Below the pieces are notes generated by a model. It was given only the letters and a program-made list of their open reading frames with translations. It did not search any database and was not told the DNA's origin. This document shows positions 40,620 through 49,002 of a DNA stretch of 64,000 nucleotides, piece after piece; the first letter of the stretch is position 1, and each line of letters opens with the position of its first letter. The translations under genes were made by a program, and so were the position numbers. Source of the DNA: Spirochaetales bacterium (GTDB taxonomy: Bacteria > Spirochaetota > Spirochaetia > CADAEX01); NCBI GenBank assembly GCA_024233785.1, contig JACKPD010000007.1, positions 1 to 64,000 of the forward strand, given 5' to 3'.

Positions 40620-42179
40620 TCATTTCTCTGCTTTGTTATTTTCTGTTTTTTGCTGATATTCATAAACATCTTTGAATAATGAACTATCAGAAAGACTTAA
40701 ATATAATTTCTTTCTGAATCTGCTGTAATTTTTATATATTTCCGCGTTTGCCCTGTCAGGACTGTAAATCTCAGGATCTCCCAGCACAATTCTGTCGAAA
40801 CCTTCTTCAATGCTTCCGAATATTCCGGCTGATGTCCCGCCTATTATAAGAGAGCCGATCGATGTGGCTTCAGGGTTGTGGTAGCGAATGACTTTCCTGT
40901 CGAAAGCGTCAGACTGTATCCTGTTAAAAAGATCAAGCTGGGTAAGTCCGCCTGCGATAGTGATCTCATCAAGAGTGCCTGTATTTTCCTCGATAATTGA
41001 AACGTTCTCCGCAAGCTCAAGCGCTATTGATTCAAGTGCGGCCCTCGCGATATCCCCTTTTGTGTTTGCAAGGGTTAGATTGAATATGACTCCCTTTGCA
41101 TAGGGGTCCCAGTACGGGGCCGCGCACCCTTTAAAATGGGGAAGGATAATGACTCCCCCTGCTCCGGGAGGAGAAAGTTCCGCCAGATTGTTTATTTCCC
41201 CGATATCAAGTTTTTCAGTATCATCGGCTTTATTTACAGCTCCGATCATACCGGAAAGCCATTTGTATACTATTCCGGAGGTAAGTGTACCTGCCTCAGC
41301 CACCCAGCAGTCCGGAACGGCTGAAATACTGCAGAGTATCCGCATTTCCCGGTCAAAGACAGGTACATCACTGTGGGAAATCACAAAAGAACCTGTTCCT
41401 GTATTTGCTTCCGCTCTCCCTTTTTTAAAAACACCAAGGCCGATTGCGGCAGTCTGCTGATCGCCCCCCGCAATAACTACAGGAAGTCCTTCAGGCAGGC
41501 CGGTTATTTCAGAAAGTGTTTTTGAAAGTACTCCCGCTTTTCCTCCCGGTGGAACAAGATCAGGCAGCACACCGGGAGAAATTCCCGCGGCATGCAGCAT
41601 GTCATCGCTCCAGACCCTTTTTTCAAGATCAAAAAGCAGCGTGCGGGAAGCCTGTGTGTGGTCTGTTATAAAATTACCTGTCAGAAGAAAAACAACGAAA
41701 TCCTGTACGCCAAGGAACTTTGACGCTTTTCTGAAAATTTGATTTTCATTATCACGAAGCCATAATATCTTGGGAGCTGAAAAATACGGATCAATCCTGA
41801 GTCCTGTTTTCCTGTATGCGCTGTAAAGATCTATGGAGCCCCGGAGATATTCACATTGGGTCAGGGTTGTTTTATCCTGCCACATAAAAGCCTCATAAAG
41901 CGGCTCTCCCTGCCGGTCGACAGGTATTACAGAGGCCCTCTGACTTGAAACCACGACAGACACAGGCAGTATTTTATTTTCTTTCAGGTAAAGAGCAGTC
42001 TCAGCAAGCGTTTCATAAAGAGCGCTTTTCCATGTATCCGGGTGCTGCCTTACCTGCTGATTGCTGCTGAAAACAGGCTGATAATTTCTTACAGAAGTAA
42101 AAAGGAGTGTTCCGTCTGCCTTATAAAGCATTGACTTGAAATTTGTAGTACCAATATCTACTGTAATAAAAGATTCCAC
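40620..42179 (-). CDS. FGGY-family carbohydrate kinase (xylulokinase-like)
   Basis: 519 residues from a GTG start with GGAGG six bases upstream. FGGY features: VDIGTTNFKSMLY (phosphate 1), SSQRASVIPVDRQGEPLYEAFMWQD, VIAGGDQQTAAIGLG with the catalytic Asp, NTGTGSF and ITIAGGLTQLDLFNRIQSDAF (second FGGY signature). It phosphorylates a keto-sugar, polyol or sugar acid using ATP; the substrate is not determinable. The kinase-aldolase order implies phosphorylation before aldol cleavage. A hairpin precedes it at 42211-42235. Confidence 0.92.
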   Translation of the reverse strand: MESFITVDIGTTNFKSMLYKADGTLLFTSVRNYQPVFSSNQQVRQHPDTWKSALYETLAETALYLKENKILPVSVVVSSQRASVIPVDRQGEPLYEAFMWQDKTTLTQCEYLRGSIDLYSAYRKTGLRIDPYFSAPKILWLRDNENQIFRKASKFLGVQDFVVFLLTGNFITDHTQASRTLLFDLEKRVWSDDMLHAAGISPGVLPDLVPPGGKAGVLSKTLSEITGLPEGLPVVIAGGDQQTAAIGLGVFKKGRAEANTGTGSFVISHSDVPVFDREMRILCSISAVPDCWVAEAGTLTSGIVYKWLSGMIGAVNKADDTEKLDIGEINNLAELSPPGAGGVIILPHFKGCAAPYWDPYAKGVIFNLTLANTKGDIARAALESIALELAENVSIIEENTGTLDEITIAGGLTQLDLFNRIQSDAFDRKVIRYHNPEATSIGSLIIGGTSAGIFGSIEEGFDRIVLGDPEIYSPDRANAEIYKNYSRFRKKLYLSLSDSSLFKDVYEYQQKTENNKAEK

Positions 42180-42210
42180 CGGAACCTCCTTCTTCTTCTT
42201 CAGCTGTTAT

Positions 42211-42235
42211 ATAAATCCGGCCTGGCCGGATTTAT
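42211..42235. repeat. Intercistronic hairpin between the dehydrogenase and FGGY kinase genes
   Basis: Perfect 12-base arms ATAAATCCGGCC / GGCCGGATTTAT around a single base (a ten-pair stem with a five-base loop in RNA). No T-tract, so mRNA processing or protection is more likely than termination. Confidence 0.6.
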
Positions 42236-42271
42236 CAGAACCAGTTTTACCTGATCCTGATCTTTTCTGTT

Positions 42272-43378
42272 TTATTTTATCTGAGTTTTTACTTTATTAA
42301 ACCACTCTGCAAAGCCCTTGTCTTTAAGGACTTCCGGGTTAACCATAAACCTGTACTCTTCCCCTTTGAGAAAATGCTCAATATCTTCCATAAGAAGACC
42401 TGGAGATTTTGTCAGCGCCTCTGTTGTTGTTCCGGCTATATGTGTAGTAAGGGTAACATTGTCAAGAGTTGTTATTTCACTGGTTTCAGGTATCGGTTCA
42501 GTCGGAAAAACATCGAGCGCCGCTCCTGCTATCCTGTTTTCCTTAAGAGCTTTAATAAGAGCAGGTTCATTAACAAGCCCCGCGCGCCCGGTATTTATAA
42601 GGTATGCTGTTTTTTTCATCATACCTATTTCTTTCTCGCCTGCCATGCCCTTGTTTTCGTCAGTAAGACGCGCATGGATAGTTATAAAATCGCTTTCAGA
42701 AAAAAGTTTTTCCCTGTCGGCAGGTGTGCACCCCAGTTTTTTTATGGCTGCGGGATCGGCATACGGATCGTGGACAAGTATATTAACATTAAAACCCGAA
42801 AGCTTTCTCGCTACAAGCCTTCCGATAAAACCGAACCCGATTATACCTATTGTTTTACCTTTGAGCTGCGGAACAAATTCCGAATTAGGAAAAGTCTTTC
42901 TCCATGTTCCGGTTTTTATCGCATGGTGCGCGCGGGCAATGTTTCTTGACTCTGCTATCATCATCCCTACTGCGAAATCACTTACAGCTTCCGCGTTCCT
43001 TCCCTGTACGTTAAAAACAAGTATTCCTTTCTTTGTAGCTTCTTCCACATTTACATTTTCAAGTCCTGCGCGGCAGACACCAGCTATGCGCAGGGAAGGC
43101 ATTACATCCATCACCTTTTTGGATATCGGCACGAAAAGGCCCATTATGATTTCAGCGTCTTTGCCTGATGCTGTAACAGGCTCAGGGATAGACTCAATTT
43201 CAGGTCCCCTTTTTTCAACTTCGAGGCGCCTGTTCTGCAGGGTAGGCCAGTCCTCTTCCCAGTTTTCAATAACTGCTTCTTCCACCCAGGGCGCCATGAA
43301 CTCGTCATACGCCGGCTTAAAAAGTGTTTTCGGGATCATTGCGTCGCCGAATACCAATGCTTTCTTGATAGGTTTCAT
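42272..43378 (-). CDS. D-isomer-specific 2-hydroxyacid dehydrogenase
   Basis: 368 residues. NAD-binding GFGFIGRLVARKLSGFNVNILVHDP, substrate-domain CRAGLENVNVEEATKKGI and FNVQGRNAEAVSDFAVGMM, and the catalytic trio Arg (INTGRAGLVNEPAL), Glu (DVFPTEPIPETS) and His (LTTHIAGTT). It has a longer N-terminal region (about 1-70) than SerA-type enzymes, with DEFMAPWVEE. It oxidises or reduces a 2-hydroxy/2-oxo acid with NAD(P). It is in the RpiR operon; substrate unknown, perhaps a sugar acid. Confidence 0.92.
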   Translation of the reverse strand: MKPIKKALVFGDAMIPKTLFKPAYDEFMAPWVEEAVIENWEEDWPTLQNRRLEVEKRGPEIESIPEPVTASGKDAEIIMGLFVPISKKVMDVMPSLRIAGVCRAGLENVNVEEATKKGILVFNVQGRNAEAVSDFAVGMMIAESRNIARAHHAIKTGTWRKTFPNSEFVPQLKGKTIGIIGFGFIGRLVARKLSGFNVNILVHDPYADPAAIKKLGCTPADREKLFSESDFITIHARLTDENKGMAGEKEIGMMKKTAYLINTGRAGLVNEPALIKALKENRIAGAALDVFPTEPIPETSEITTLDNVTLTTHIAGTTTEALTKSPGLLMEDIEHFLKGEEYRFMVNPEVLKDKGFAEWFNKVKTQIK

Positions 43379-43519
43379 AATTTTTCTTCTCTCCTGTATA
43401 TTATCTGCCCAGACACCAGAGGTGCCATATAACGGCAGCTGTTTACTTATGCCGATACTGTTGCCGTACCCGAGGATTTTACCTCCGGCTGTGGTTTTCT
43501 GTATCTATCAAACATCTGC

Positions 43520-44425
43520 TTACCTTTTTTTACCGGCTACGGCCAGCTGCGATTCTTCAATCCCTGCTATACCTTTTTTACCGAGCCTGAAAGTGCAGGC
43601 AATTGTAAGTATATCAACAATTACAAGCTGGATAATCCGCGAGACCATCGCATCAGGCCTGTACCTTGTCTCGTTGCTGGAAGAAAGCAGGGTGATATCT
43701 GTATTTGCCGCAAGGGTTGAGTTTGCATAGCTTGTAATCCCGATAGTCCTGCAGCCCCTCTGCCTTGCAGCATTTAACGCATCAAGAATATCCTTGCTTT
43801 CACCTGAATGACTAATACAGACAAGACAGTCCGATTTTCCGGTATGGGTGCCAAGTATTGCCATAATGTGGGGATCGTTTTCCTTCACGGCATTAAAACC
43901 GAGCCTGGCAAACTTGTGGTACATATCTCCCATTACAAAAGCCGAGGCCCCCACTCCGATAAATATAATCCTTTTTGCCGCTGTAAGCATTCCGACTGCT
44001 TCTTCTATCTGGCGGTCTGAGACAATAAAGCCCATATCCCTTATTGAATTGACTGTTGAAGATATTATCTTCTGTTTTGTAACACCTATGGAATCTCCTG
44101 ATTCTATCTCTGAAAAGACAGTCTGGCTCTTTTCACCTGCTGTAGCCTGCGCAATCTGTACCCTGAAAACCTGGTAGCTTTTATACCCCAGTTTTCTTAT
44201 AAACCGCATTATTGTTGTTTCACTTGTACTGCACCTTGCAGCTATATCCGAAATGGAATGAAGCATTACTTCGCTGCTGTTGGCAAGAACATAATCAGCA
44301 ATGCTCTTCTGAACATCGGAAAGTGTGTGGTATCTTGTCCTTATAGTTGTCAGAATGCTTTCTGCCGGGGCAGAAGATCCGGAAGTATACGCAGAACCTG
44401 TAACTGCCGGCTTGTCTTCGTTCAC
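43520..44425 (-). CDS. RpiR-family transcriptional regulator (HTH-SIS)
   Basis: 301 residues from a GTG start. A 25-residue disordered lead is followed by an N-terminal HTH_6 domain (about 28-105, SISDIAARCSTSETTIMRFIRKLGYKSYQVFR) and a SIS sugar-phosphate-binding domain (about 140-280, IFIGVGASAFVMGDMYHKFARLGF, CISHSGESKDILDALNAARQRG). It is likely to sense a phosphorylated sugar of the pathway and control the downstream dehydrogenase-kinase-aldolase genes. The 141-base gap to the dehydrogenase contains no gene I can support. Confidence 0.93.
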   Translation of the reverse strand: MNEDKPAVTGSAYTSGSSAPAESILTTIRTRYHTLSDVQKSIADYVLANSSEVMLHSISDIAARCSTSETTIMRFIRKLGYKSYQVFRVQIAQATAGEKSQTVFSEIESGDSIGVTKQKIISSTVNSIRDMGFIVSDRQIEEAVGMLTAAKRIIFIGVGASAFVMGDMYHKFARLGFNAVKENDPHIMAILGTHTGKSDCLVCISHSGESKDILDALNAARQRGCRTIGITSYANSTLAANTDITLLSSSNETRYRPDAMVSRIIQLVIVDILTIACTFRLGKKGIAGIEESQLAVAGKKR

Positions 44426-44683
44426 AGTAAAATAACTCCTTATCTCATCTAACAGGCGTTAATAATTAACTCTTATGGCTTATTATATATTACATCTGCA
44501 AAAGATCAAGATCAAAAAGCGGATAAATTTTTACTGTATGAAGGACTGCCTATCTGTTTTTAAAGGGACCGGCGGCAGCTTCAGGCTGAAGGCAATATTA
44601 TTGAGCCGCTGAATGGCGGTATGGAACAAAAGGCAAAGGGATGTAATGTTATGCATCCGGTTAGGTTTCTTAATACCAAAGAA

Positions 44684-44983
44684 TCAAAATTCCTCAAAAA
44701 AACGAAGTTCCCACACATGGGGCAGCGGGTCCTCCACAAGGAAAGGGCGGATCTTTTCAAGCAGATTTTTAAAAACACCTGTCCGCATAAAAGCTGCCGC
44801 AAACTCGGGTTCTTCCCAGGTTCCGATGGCCATGGCTTCGGATTTTTTATGGTCCACTAAAAACTGCATTCTTACGCAGCCTTTCTGCTTCCCTGCCCGG
44901 GCGAAAATTTCTTTTTCCCAAAGGGTACATGCTTCTTCAAGGTTTTCAGATTTGAATTTATAGTGCATTGTTGCTGTGTACAT
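44684..44983 (-). CDS. Antibiotic-biosynthesis-monooxygenase-fold protein (ABM)
   Basis: 99 residues; a dimeric ferredoxin-like alpha/beta barrel of the ABM type (MYTATMHYKFKSENLEEACTLWEKEI, GCVRMQFLVDHKKSEAMAIGTWEEPEFAAAFMRTGVF). Such proteins act as cofactor-free monooxygenases, heme-degrading enzymes or small-molecule binders; no heme ligand is evident. It is 10 bases downstream of a DsrE-like gene on the same strand. Function unassigned. Confidence 0.8.
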   Translation of the reverse strand: MYTATMHYKFKSENLEEACTLWEKEIFARAGKQKGCVRMQFLVDHKKSEAMAIGTWEEPEFAAAFMRTGVFKNLLEKIRPFLVEDPLPHVWELRFFEEF

Positions 44984-44993
44984 TTAACTTCCT

Positions 44994-45332
44994 TTACAAT
45001 GTAATTATTTCATATCCGTTGTTTATATAATCATACATCGCGGGATGACCGTTTGCGTTTCCTTTTAAAGGTATCCCGGTTTTTTCATTGTAATCCAAAA
45101 CACCCATTTGAACTGAACAGGCTTTGCAGATACAATCAAATAATCCAAAGCCTTTAGCTTTCAGGTAGAGTTTATTTTCCTCTTCTTCAAGTACTTTTAT
45201 GAGTTTTACAGCTTCCCCTTCAACTATAATTTTAACTTCTGCGTTTTTCTCATGCAAATCAATCGCATTAATTAATACATGCATAAAGCACATCTTCTCT
45301 CCCTTAAAAGGGAAGAATGCAATTTTATTCAC
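44994..45332 (-). CDS. DsrE-family protein
   Basis: 112 residues from a GTG start, seven bases after AAGGAG. DsrE/F-like fold: KIAFFPFKGEKMCFMHVLINAIDLHEKNAEVKIIVEGEAV, and a cysteine cluster DCICKACSVQMG. The Cys-x-Cys-x-x-Cys segment could carry sulfur or persulfide as in DsrE/TusD, but the DsrC and DsrAB partners are not present. It probably forms a two-gene unit with the ABM protein. Confidence 0.83.
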   Translation of the reverse strand: MNKIAFFPFKGEKMCFMHVLINAIDLHEKNAEVKIIVEGEAVKLIKVLEEEENKLYLKAKGFGLFDCICKACSVQMGVLDYNEKTGIPLKGNANGHPAMYDYINNGYEIITL

Positions 45333-45375
45333 CTTTATTCTCCTTTTTGTTATCTCAAAAGCATTGAATATAATG

Positions 45376-45580
45376 TAATCTGTCGCAGAAAGCGTGTTGA
45401 GCGGTCCGCAGGTGCCGCAGGCCAGCAGGTGCCGCTCCGCTTCTTTTGCCTTACCTATCTTTGTTTTTCCCCGAAAGTAATCTGTCGCAGAAAGCGTGTT
45501 GAGCGGTCCGCAGGTGCCGCAGGCCAGCAGGTGCCGCTCCGCTTCTTTTGCCTTACCTATCTTTGGTTTTTCCCCGAAAG
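45376..45580. repeat. Tandem duplication of a ~102-bp unit at the 3' end of the PrpR-like gene
   Basis: Unit A 45376-45477 (102 bases) and unit B 45478-45580 (103 bases) are identical except for one inserted G. Each starts TAATCTGTC and ends CCCCGAAAG, and a third, partial TAATCTGTC starts at 45581 inside the regulator's coding sequence. The units contain a diverged copy of the regulator's last codons plus GC-rich sequence with repeated GCAGGTGCCG. It arose by local duplication or belongs to a dispersed repeat family. Confidence 0.9.
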
Positions 45581-47485
45581 TAATCTGTCAAGCGTTGAGC
45601 GGTCGATACCAAGCCTCTGCGCTGCCTTGCTTTTATTGAAATTTTCTTCCTTGAGCATCGCCAAAGCGGCGTTATACTTGACTTCTTCCAGTGTATTCCC
45701 TGTAATACTTTTTGCGCAGTCCTCATTGTAAATGTCTTCAGCAACCAGATGGATTAATGAAGTGTCAGGTCTGGAGCTGCCGGCAGTAAGAACAATTCTC
45801 TCAATAATATTTTTAAGTTCCCTTACATTACCGGGCCAGGAATATTTCCTGAGAATATCAAGAACCTCTTCAGAGAGGGCTCCTCCCTTAAGAGTGTATT
45901 TATCATTGAAAACCCGGTAAAAATGAGAGGCAAGGTATTCAATATCATCGCTGTGCTGCCTGAGGGGCGGAAGATGGAGGTTTAAAAGGTTAAGCCTGTA
46001 GTAAAGATCAGAGCGGAAACAGCCTTCCTTTACCTTTTTTTTCAGATCACAGTTAGTTGCCGCAATAATCCGCACATCAAGATCAATTGATGTATCAGAA
46101 CCTATCCTCATTATCTGTTTTTCTTCAAGTACCCTTAAAAATTTCACCTGAAGGCTTTTATCAATCTCACTGATCTCATCAAGAAAAATTGTCCCTGTAT
46201 TGGCAAGTTCAAAAAGTCCCCGTTTCCCCTTTCTGGATGCTCCTGTAAAAGCGCCGTCAACATAGCCGAAAAGTTCGCTTTCAAGAAGAGCGGCAGGTAT
46301 TGCGGCGCAGTTTACTGCAATAAACGGAGCGCTGCAGCGGCTGCTTCCAGAGTGTATACTCTGTGCAAACAGTTCTTTTCCCGTGCCGCTTTCCCCTTCT
46401 ATAAGAATTGAGGCATCGGAAGCGGCATATTCACGTGCAGAGTGGATCTTTTTTAAAAAGCCCTCATCAACAGTAAGAATATCATCAAATGTGTATCTTG
46501 TTGAAAACCCCTGATGGAGCTGTTTCCTTATTTTTTTTGTTTCCTGTCCTGAACTGTTCAGGAGTTCCCGGATAACAAGAACTACTCCAAGATTTTTATC
46601 ATCTGTCATCACAGGACTGGTGTTTATGATATAATCACCACCTGCGGGTTTGATTATTTTTTCATGATTTGACAAACCTGACTGAAGGACTTCCGATATT
46701 GAAGATTTAAGCTTTCCGAAGCAGTCCTGGGTTTCAAGGAGGCTTTCAATTTTCTGCCCTATCACTGATTTCTGCCTCTGATTGAATAATTTTTCAGCAC
46801 TGCTGTTAAAAACCCTGATCACTCCGTCGTTGTCAGCAGAAATTATCGCGTCATTTACAGTATCAAGCACATTTTTCACATATCTGTTGTACTTACCGCC
46901 ATCCGGCCTGCCGTAAAAGGCAGATTCTGTTCTTTCAATAGCCTCCATTACATCATCCCTGCCCGATCTTATAAGATGCAGGTTTTCGCAAAGCGACTTG
47001 AGGTTTTCTATAGCAGTCTGGTCTCCAATAATGGTATCTATCTTGTGAAGCTTGATAAGGTAATCTGCAGCTTTTTTAACATCTTCTATATTATATTCTT
47101 CTTTTTCATATGGGATTAAAAGTTCATGAACGTCAAGGTCAAGGATTTGCGATACCGACCTGCACCTCTGAACAGCGTTCCGGTAGCCTGCGATCAGTAT
47201 TTTCCGCTCCTTATTGTGGTAGGGATAAAGCACGCGAAGAATATCAAGGTCGCTTACCCTGATTTCGACAACGGGGATATGCACATGCTTTTTTATAATT
47301 TCAGCCGTTCCGCCCCTGCTTATGATAACTCTGGCCCCGTTTTTCTCGGCGCTCAATGCGGCAGGTATGGCGCTTTCAACGTTTTTCTCGTCCGGCATTA
47401 CTTCAAGATCGTAATCCGATGAAAATTGACTGGTAATTTCAATGAGTTCTTTATAGGGAAGTATTGCAAATGCACTTTTTATCAT
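45557..47485 (-). CDS. PrpR-type sigma-54-dependent regulator
   Basis: An ATG at 47542 would add 19 residues overlapping the upstream inverted repeats; ATG 47485 begins directly at the PrpR_N domain (MIKSAFAILPYKELIEITS) and gives 642 residues. Domains: PrpR_N ligand-binding (about 1-180), PAS (about 190-300), AAA+ with Walker A GESGTGKELF and sigma-54 loop GAFTGA, then a Fis-type HTH at the C-terminus (FNKSKAAQRLGIDRSTLDRLLSGKNQR). It is expected to activate the divergent TRAP/racemase operon through the -24/-12 promoter at 47733, sensing an organic acid or its CoA/aldol product. Its 3' end lies within the 102-bp repeat. Confidence 0.93.
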   Translation of the reverse strand: MIKSAFAILPYKELIEITSQFSSDYDLEVMPDEKNVESAIPAALSAEKNGARVIISRGGTAEIIKKHVHIPVVEIRVSDLDILRVLYPYHNKERKILIAGYRNAVQRCRSVSQILDLDVHELLIPYEKEEYNIEDVKKAADYLIKLHKIDTIIGDQTAIENLKSLCENLHLIRSGRDDVMEAIERTESAFYGRPDGGKYNRYVKNVLDTVNDAIISADNDGVIRVFNSSAEKLFNQRQKSVIGQKIESLLETQDCFGKLKSSISEVLQSGLSNHEKIIKPAGGDYIINTSPVMTDDKNLGVVLVIRELLNSSGQETKKIRKQLHQGFSTRYTFDDILTVDEGFLKKIHSAREYAASDASILIEGESGTGKELFAQSIHSGSSRCSAPFIAVNCAAIPAALLESELFGYVDGAFTGASRKGKRGLFELANTGTIFLDEISEIDKSLQVKFLRVLEEKQIMRIGSDTSIDLDVRIIAATNCDLKKKVKEGCFRSDLYYRLNLLNLHLPPLRQHSDDIEYLASHFYRVFNDKYTLKGGALSEEVLDILRKYSWPGNVRELKNIIERIVLTAGSSRPDTSLIHLVAEDIYNEDCAKSITGNTLEEVKYNAALAMLKEENFNKSKAAQRLGIDRSTLDRLLSGKNQR

Positions 47486-47502
47486 ATTCAAGCCTAAACC
47501 AT

Positions 47503-47541
47503 TGCTGTATAAGACAACAGCAGATGCTGTAAAATACAGCA
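47503..47541. promoter_or_regulatory. Paired TGCTGT/ACAGCA inverted repeats, candidate activator sites
   Basis: Two sites: TGCTGT-N8-ACAGCA (47503-47522) and TGCTGT-N5-ACAGCA (47525-47541). They lie about 190-230 bases upstream of the sigma-54 -24 element and just before the regulator start, the usual place for an enhancer-binding protein. The rest of the 366-base gap (47486-47851) shows no gene. Confidence 0.65.
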
Positions 47542-47732
47542 TTTTTTGTTTTCTGCAGCCGGGTTTTTCATTCTACACCATTTTATTCAGCTGCGCCATG
47601 TTTTTTTTCACAGTTTTCCCGGGGAGATAAAGAGAACATCCTTAATGATTTTAACAGAATTAAAACAGTATTTTCCTGTAAATACCATTCTTCCTGCCGG
47701 AAAAAGATGAAGAGCTGAAATTGATATTAAGT

Positions 47733-47748
47733 TGGCACAATTATTGCA
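47733..47748 (+). promoter_or_regulatory. Sigma-54 (-24/-12) promoter of the TRAP/LarA operon
   Basis: TGGCACAATTATTGCA matches the TGGCACN-N4-TTGCA consensus at all key bases, with GG (47734-47735) and GC (47746-47747) ten bases apart. Transcription should start near 47759, giving a leader of about 93 bases. Confidence 0.88.
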
Positions 47749-47791
47749 ATATTTTAATTACAATTTTTTTTCTACAAATTTCCTATAAGAT

Positions 47792-47812
47792 GTCTTAAAA
47801 TTATTTTAAGAC
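47792..47812 (+). promoter_or_regulatory. Leader hairpin upstream of dctP-like gene
   Basis: Perfect nine-base arms GTCTTAAAA / TTTTAAGAC with a three-base loop, inside the predicted leader. It may shape mRNA stability or translation. No riboswitch class is recognised. Confidence 0.4.
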
Positions 47813-47851
47813 CAAGATCTGTTTTTCAATAAATTTTTTAAGGAGTAAAAA

Positions 47852-48925
47852 ATGAAAAAAGGGAGAATGCTGATCGTTATGCTGATGCTTGCAGCCATTT
47901 TCATGGTTCTTGCAGTATCATGCGGAGGACAGAAAGCAGCAGACACCGCTGCGGCTGAGCCAAAAGCTGAAGTCATCAAGTGGAGACTTCAATCATGGGC
48001 ACCGGCAGGTGATGCGACTTATGAAGCTGCGCAGAAATTTGCGGATATCGTAAATACTGCTTCAGACGGAAGACTTGAAATTACGCCGTATACTGCTGGT
48101 TCAATCATTCCGGCTGGAAAAGAGTTTGACTCTGTTATGTCAGGGTCTGTAGAAGCCATACACGGCCCTCCGGGCTGGACAATCGGATATGTTCCGGCAG
48201 CAGTATTTTTCACACAGTATCCTGGCGGGCTTACTGCCAACCAGCTTGAAATGTGGATGAACTATGAAGGAACAGAGATTGCAAAAAAAATCTACAAGGA
48301 ATTTGGTGTTGAATATGTTGGTATTCTGACATTAAGCCCTGCAGAAGTATGGTGCCAGTCAAACAAGCAGATAAAATCTGTTGCTGACATAAAAGGACTT
48401 AAAATAAGGCTTGGAACAACAGCTCTTAACGCTATTTTCAAAAAAATGGGCGCTACCCCTGTATTCCTTCCCGGCGGCGAAATCTATGAATCAGCTCAGC
48501 GCGGCGTAATTGATGCACTTGAATACATCAATCCGTCACTCAACTGGGGTATGGGTTTCCACGAAGTAACAAAATACATGTACCTTGACCCGTCAAGGGC
48601 TCCCTGTGACACACAGTGTATTTATGTAAACAGCGATGTATACAATAAACTTCCTGCTGACCTTAAAGAGATTGTAAAACTTGCTACAGATCAGATTGCA
48701 AGGGAATACTATCAGTCAGCTATTGCAAAAGACGCCGGTGCGGTTGCTGAATTCAAAAAATACGGAACAATTGTAGAAAAAGTTCCCCAGGATGTTATAA
48801 ACCTCCTTTATGAAAAAGCAAATGAATATTTTGCCGAAGAGTCAAAGAAAGATCCTGTATATGCTGATGTTTATACAAAAGCTATGGCATGGAAAAAAAT
48901 CTGTGAACAGTTTGACGTAAAATAA
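47852..48925 (+). CDS. TRAP transporter solute-binding lipoprotein (DctP family)
   Basis: 357 residues with a lipobox (LAVSC, about Cys24), so tethered to the membrane. DctP fold: KWRLQSWAPAGDATYEAAQKFAD, SAEVWCQSNKQIKSVADIKGLKIRLG with the conserved Arg that holds the substrate carboxylate, and GGEIYESAQRGVIDALEYINPSLNW. The last part resembles TakP-like proteins that bind 2-oxo or 2-hydroxy acids. It delivers an organic acid to the DctQM permease. First gene of the operon; a partial terminator follows it. Confidence 0.94.
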   Translation: MKKGRMLIVMLMLAAIFMVLAVSCGGQKAADTAAAEPKAEVIKWRLQSWAPAGDATYEAAQKFADIVNTASDGRLEITPYTAGSIIPAGKEFDSVMSGSVEAIHGPPGWTIGYVPAAVFFTQYPGGLTANQLEMWMNYEGTEIAKKIYKEFGVEYVGILTLSPAEVWCQSNKQIKSVADIKGLKIRLGTTALNAIFKKMGATPVFLPGGEIYESAQRGVIDALEYINPSLNWGMGFHEVTKYMYLDPSRAPCDTQCIYVNSDVYNKLPADLKEIVKLATDQIAREYYQSAIAKDAGAVAEFKKYGTIVEKVPQDVINLLYEKANEYFAEESKKDPVYADVYTKAMAWKKICEQFDVK

Positions 48926-48933
48926 AACTAAAT

Positions 48934-48983
48934 AGTCCGCCGCTGCCCTGCTTATCATACCGCGGGGCAAAAGCGGGCTTTTT
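48934..48983 (+). terminator. Partial terminator between the binding protein and permease genes
   Basis: AGTCCGC (48934-48940) pairs with GCGGGCT (48973-48979) around an inner GCCCTGC/GCGGGGC hairpin, followed by a run of Ts. Partial read-through would give excess binding protein, as at the ugpB-ugpA junction. Confidence 0.7.
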
Positions 48984-49002
48984 AATTATACAGGAGTAAT
49001 TT

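Noticed and set aside
43379..43519. 22-codon frame (ATG MFDRYRKPQPEV...) between RpiR and dehydrogenase genes
   Set aside because: Too short, with no clear Shine-Dalgarno and no recognisable product.
42318..43730. Open frame of 470 codons on the plus strand
   Set aside because: Wholly antisense to the hydroxyacid dehydrogenase and the RpiR gene, both with intact conserved motifs. The translation is Ser/Ile-rich without family features, as expected of an antisense shadow.
44426..44683. Gap between the RpiR gene and the ABM-fold gene
   Set aside because: No gene, RNA or strong hairpin could be supported. A plus-strand frame at 44613-44963 is antisense to the ABM gene.
45279..45731. Plus-strand frame containing two copies of a 34-residue block
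   Set aside because: The repeated block is just the translation of the 102-bp tandem duplication, and the frame runs antisense into the PrpR-like gene. The DNA repeat is reported instead.
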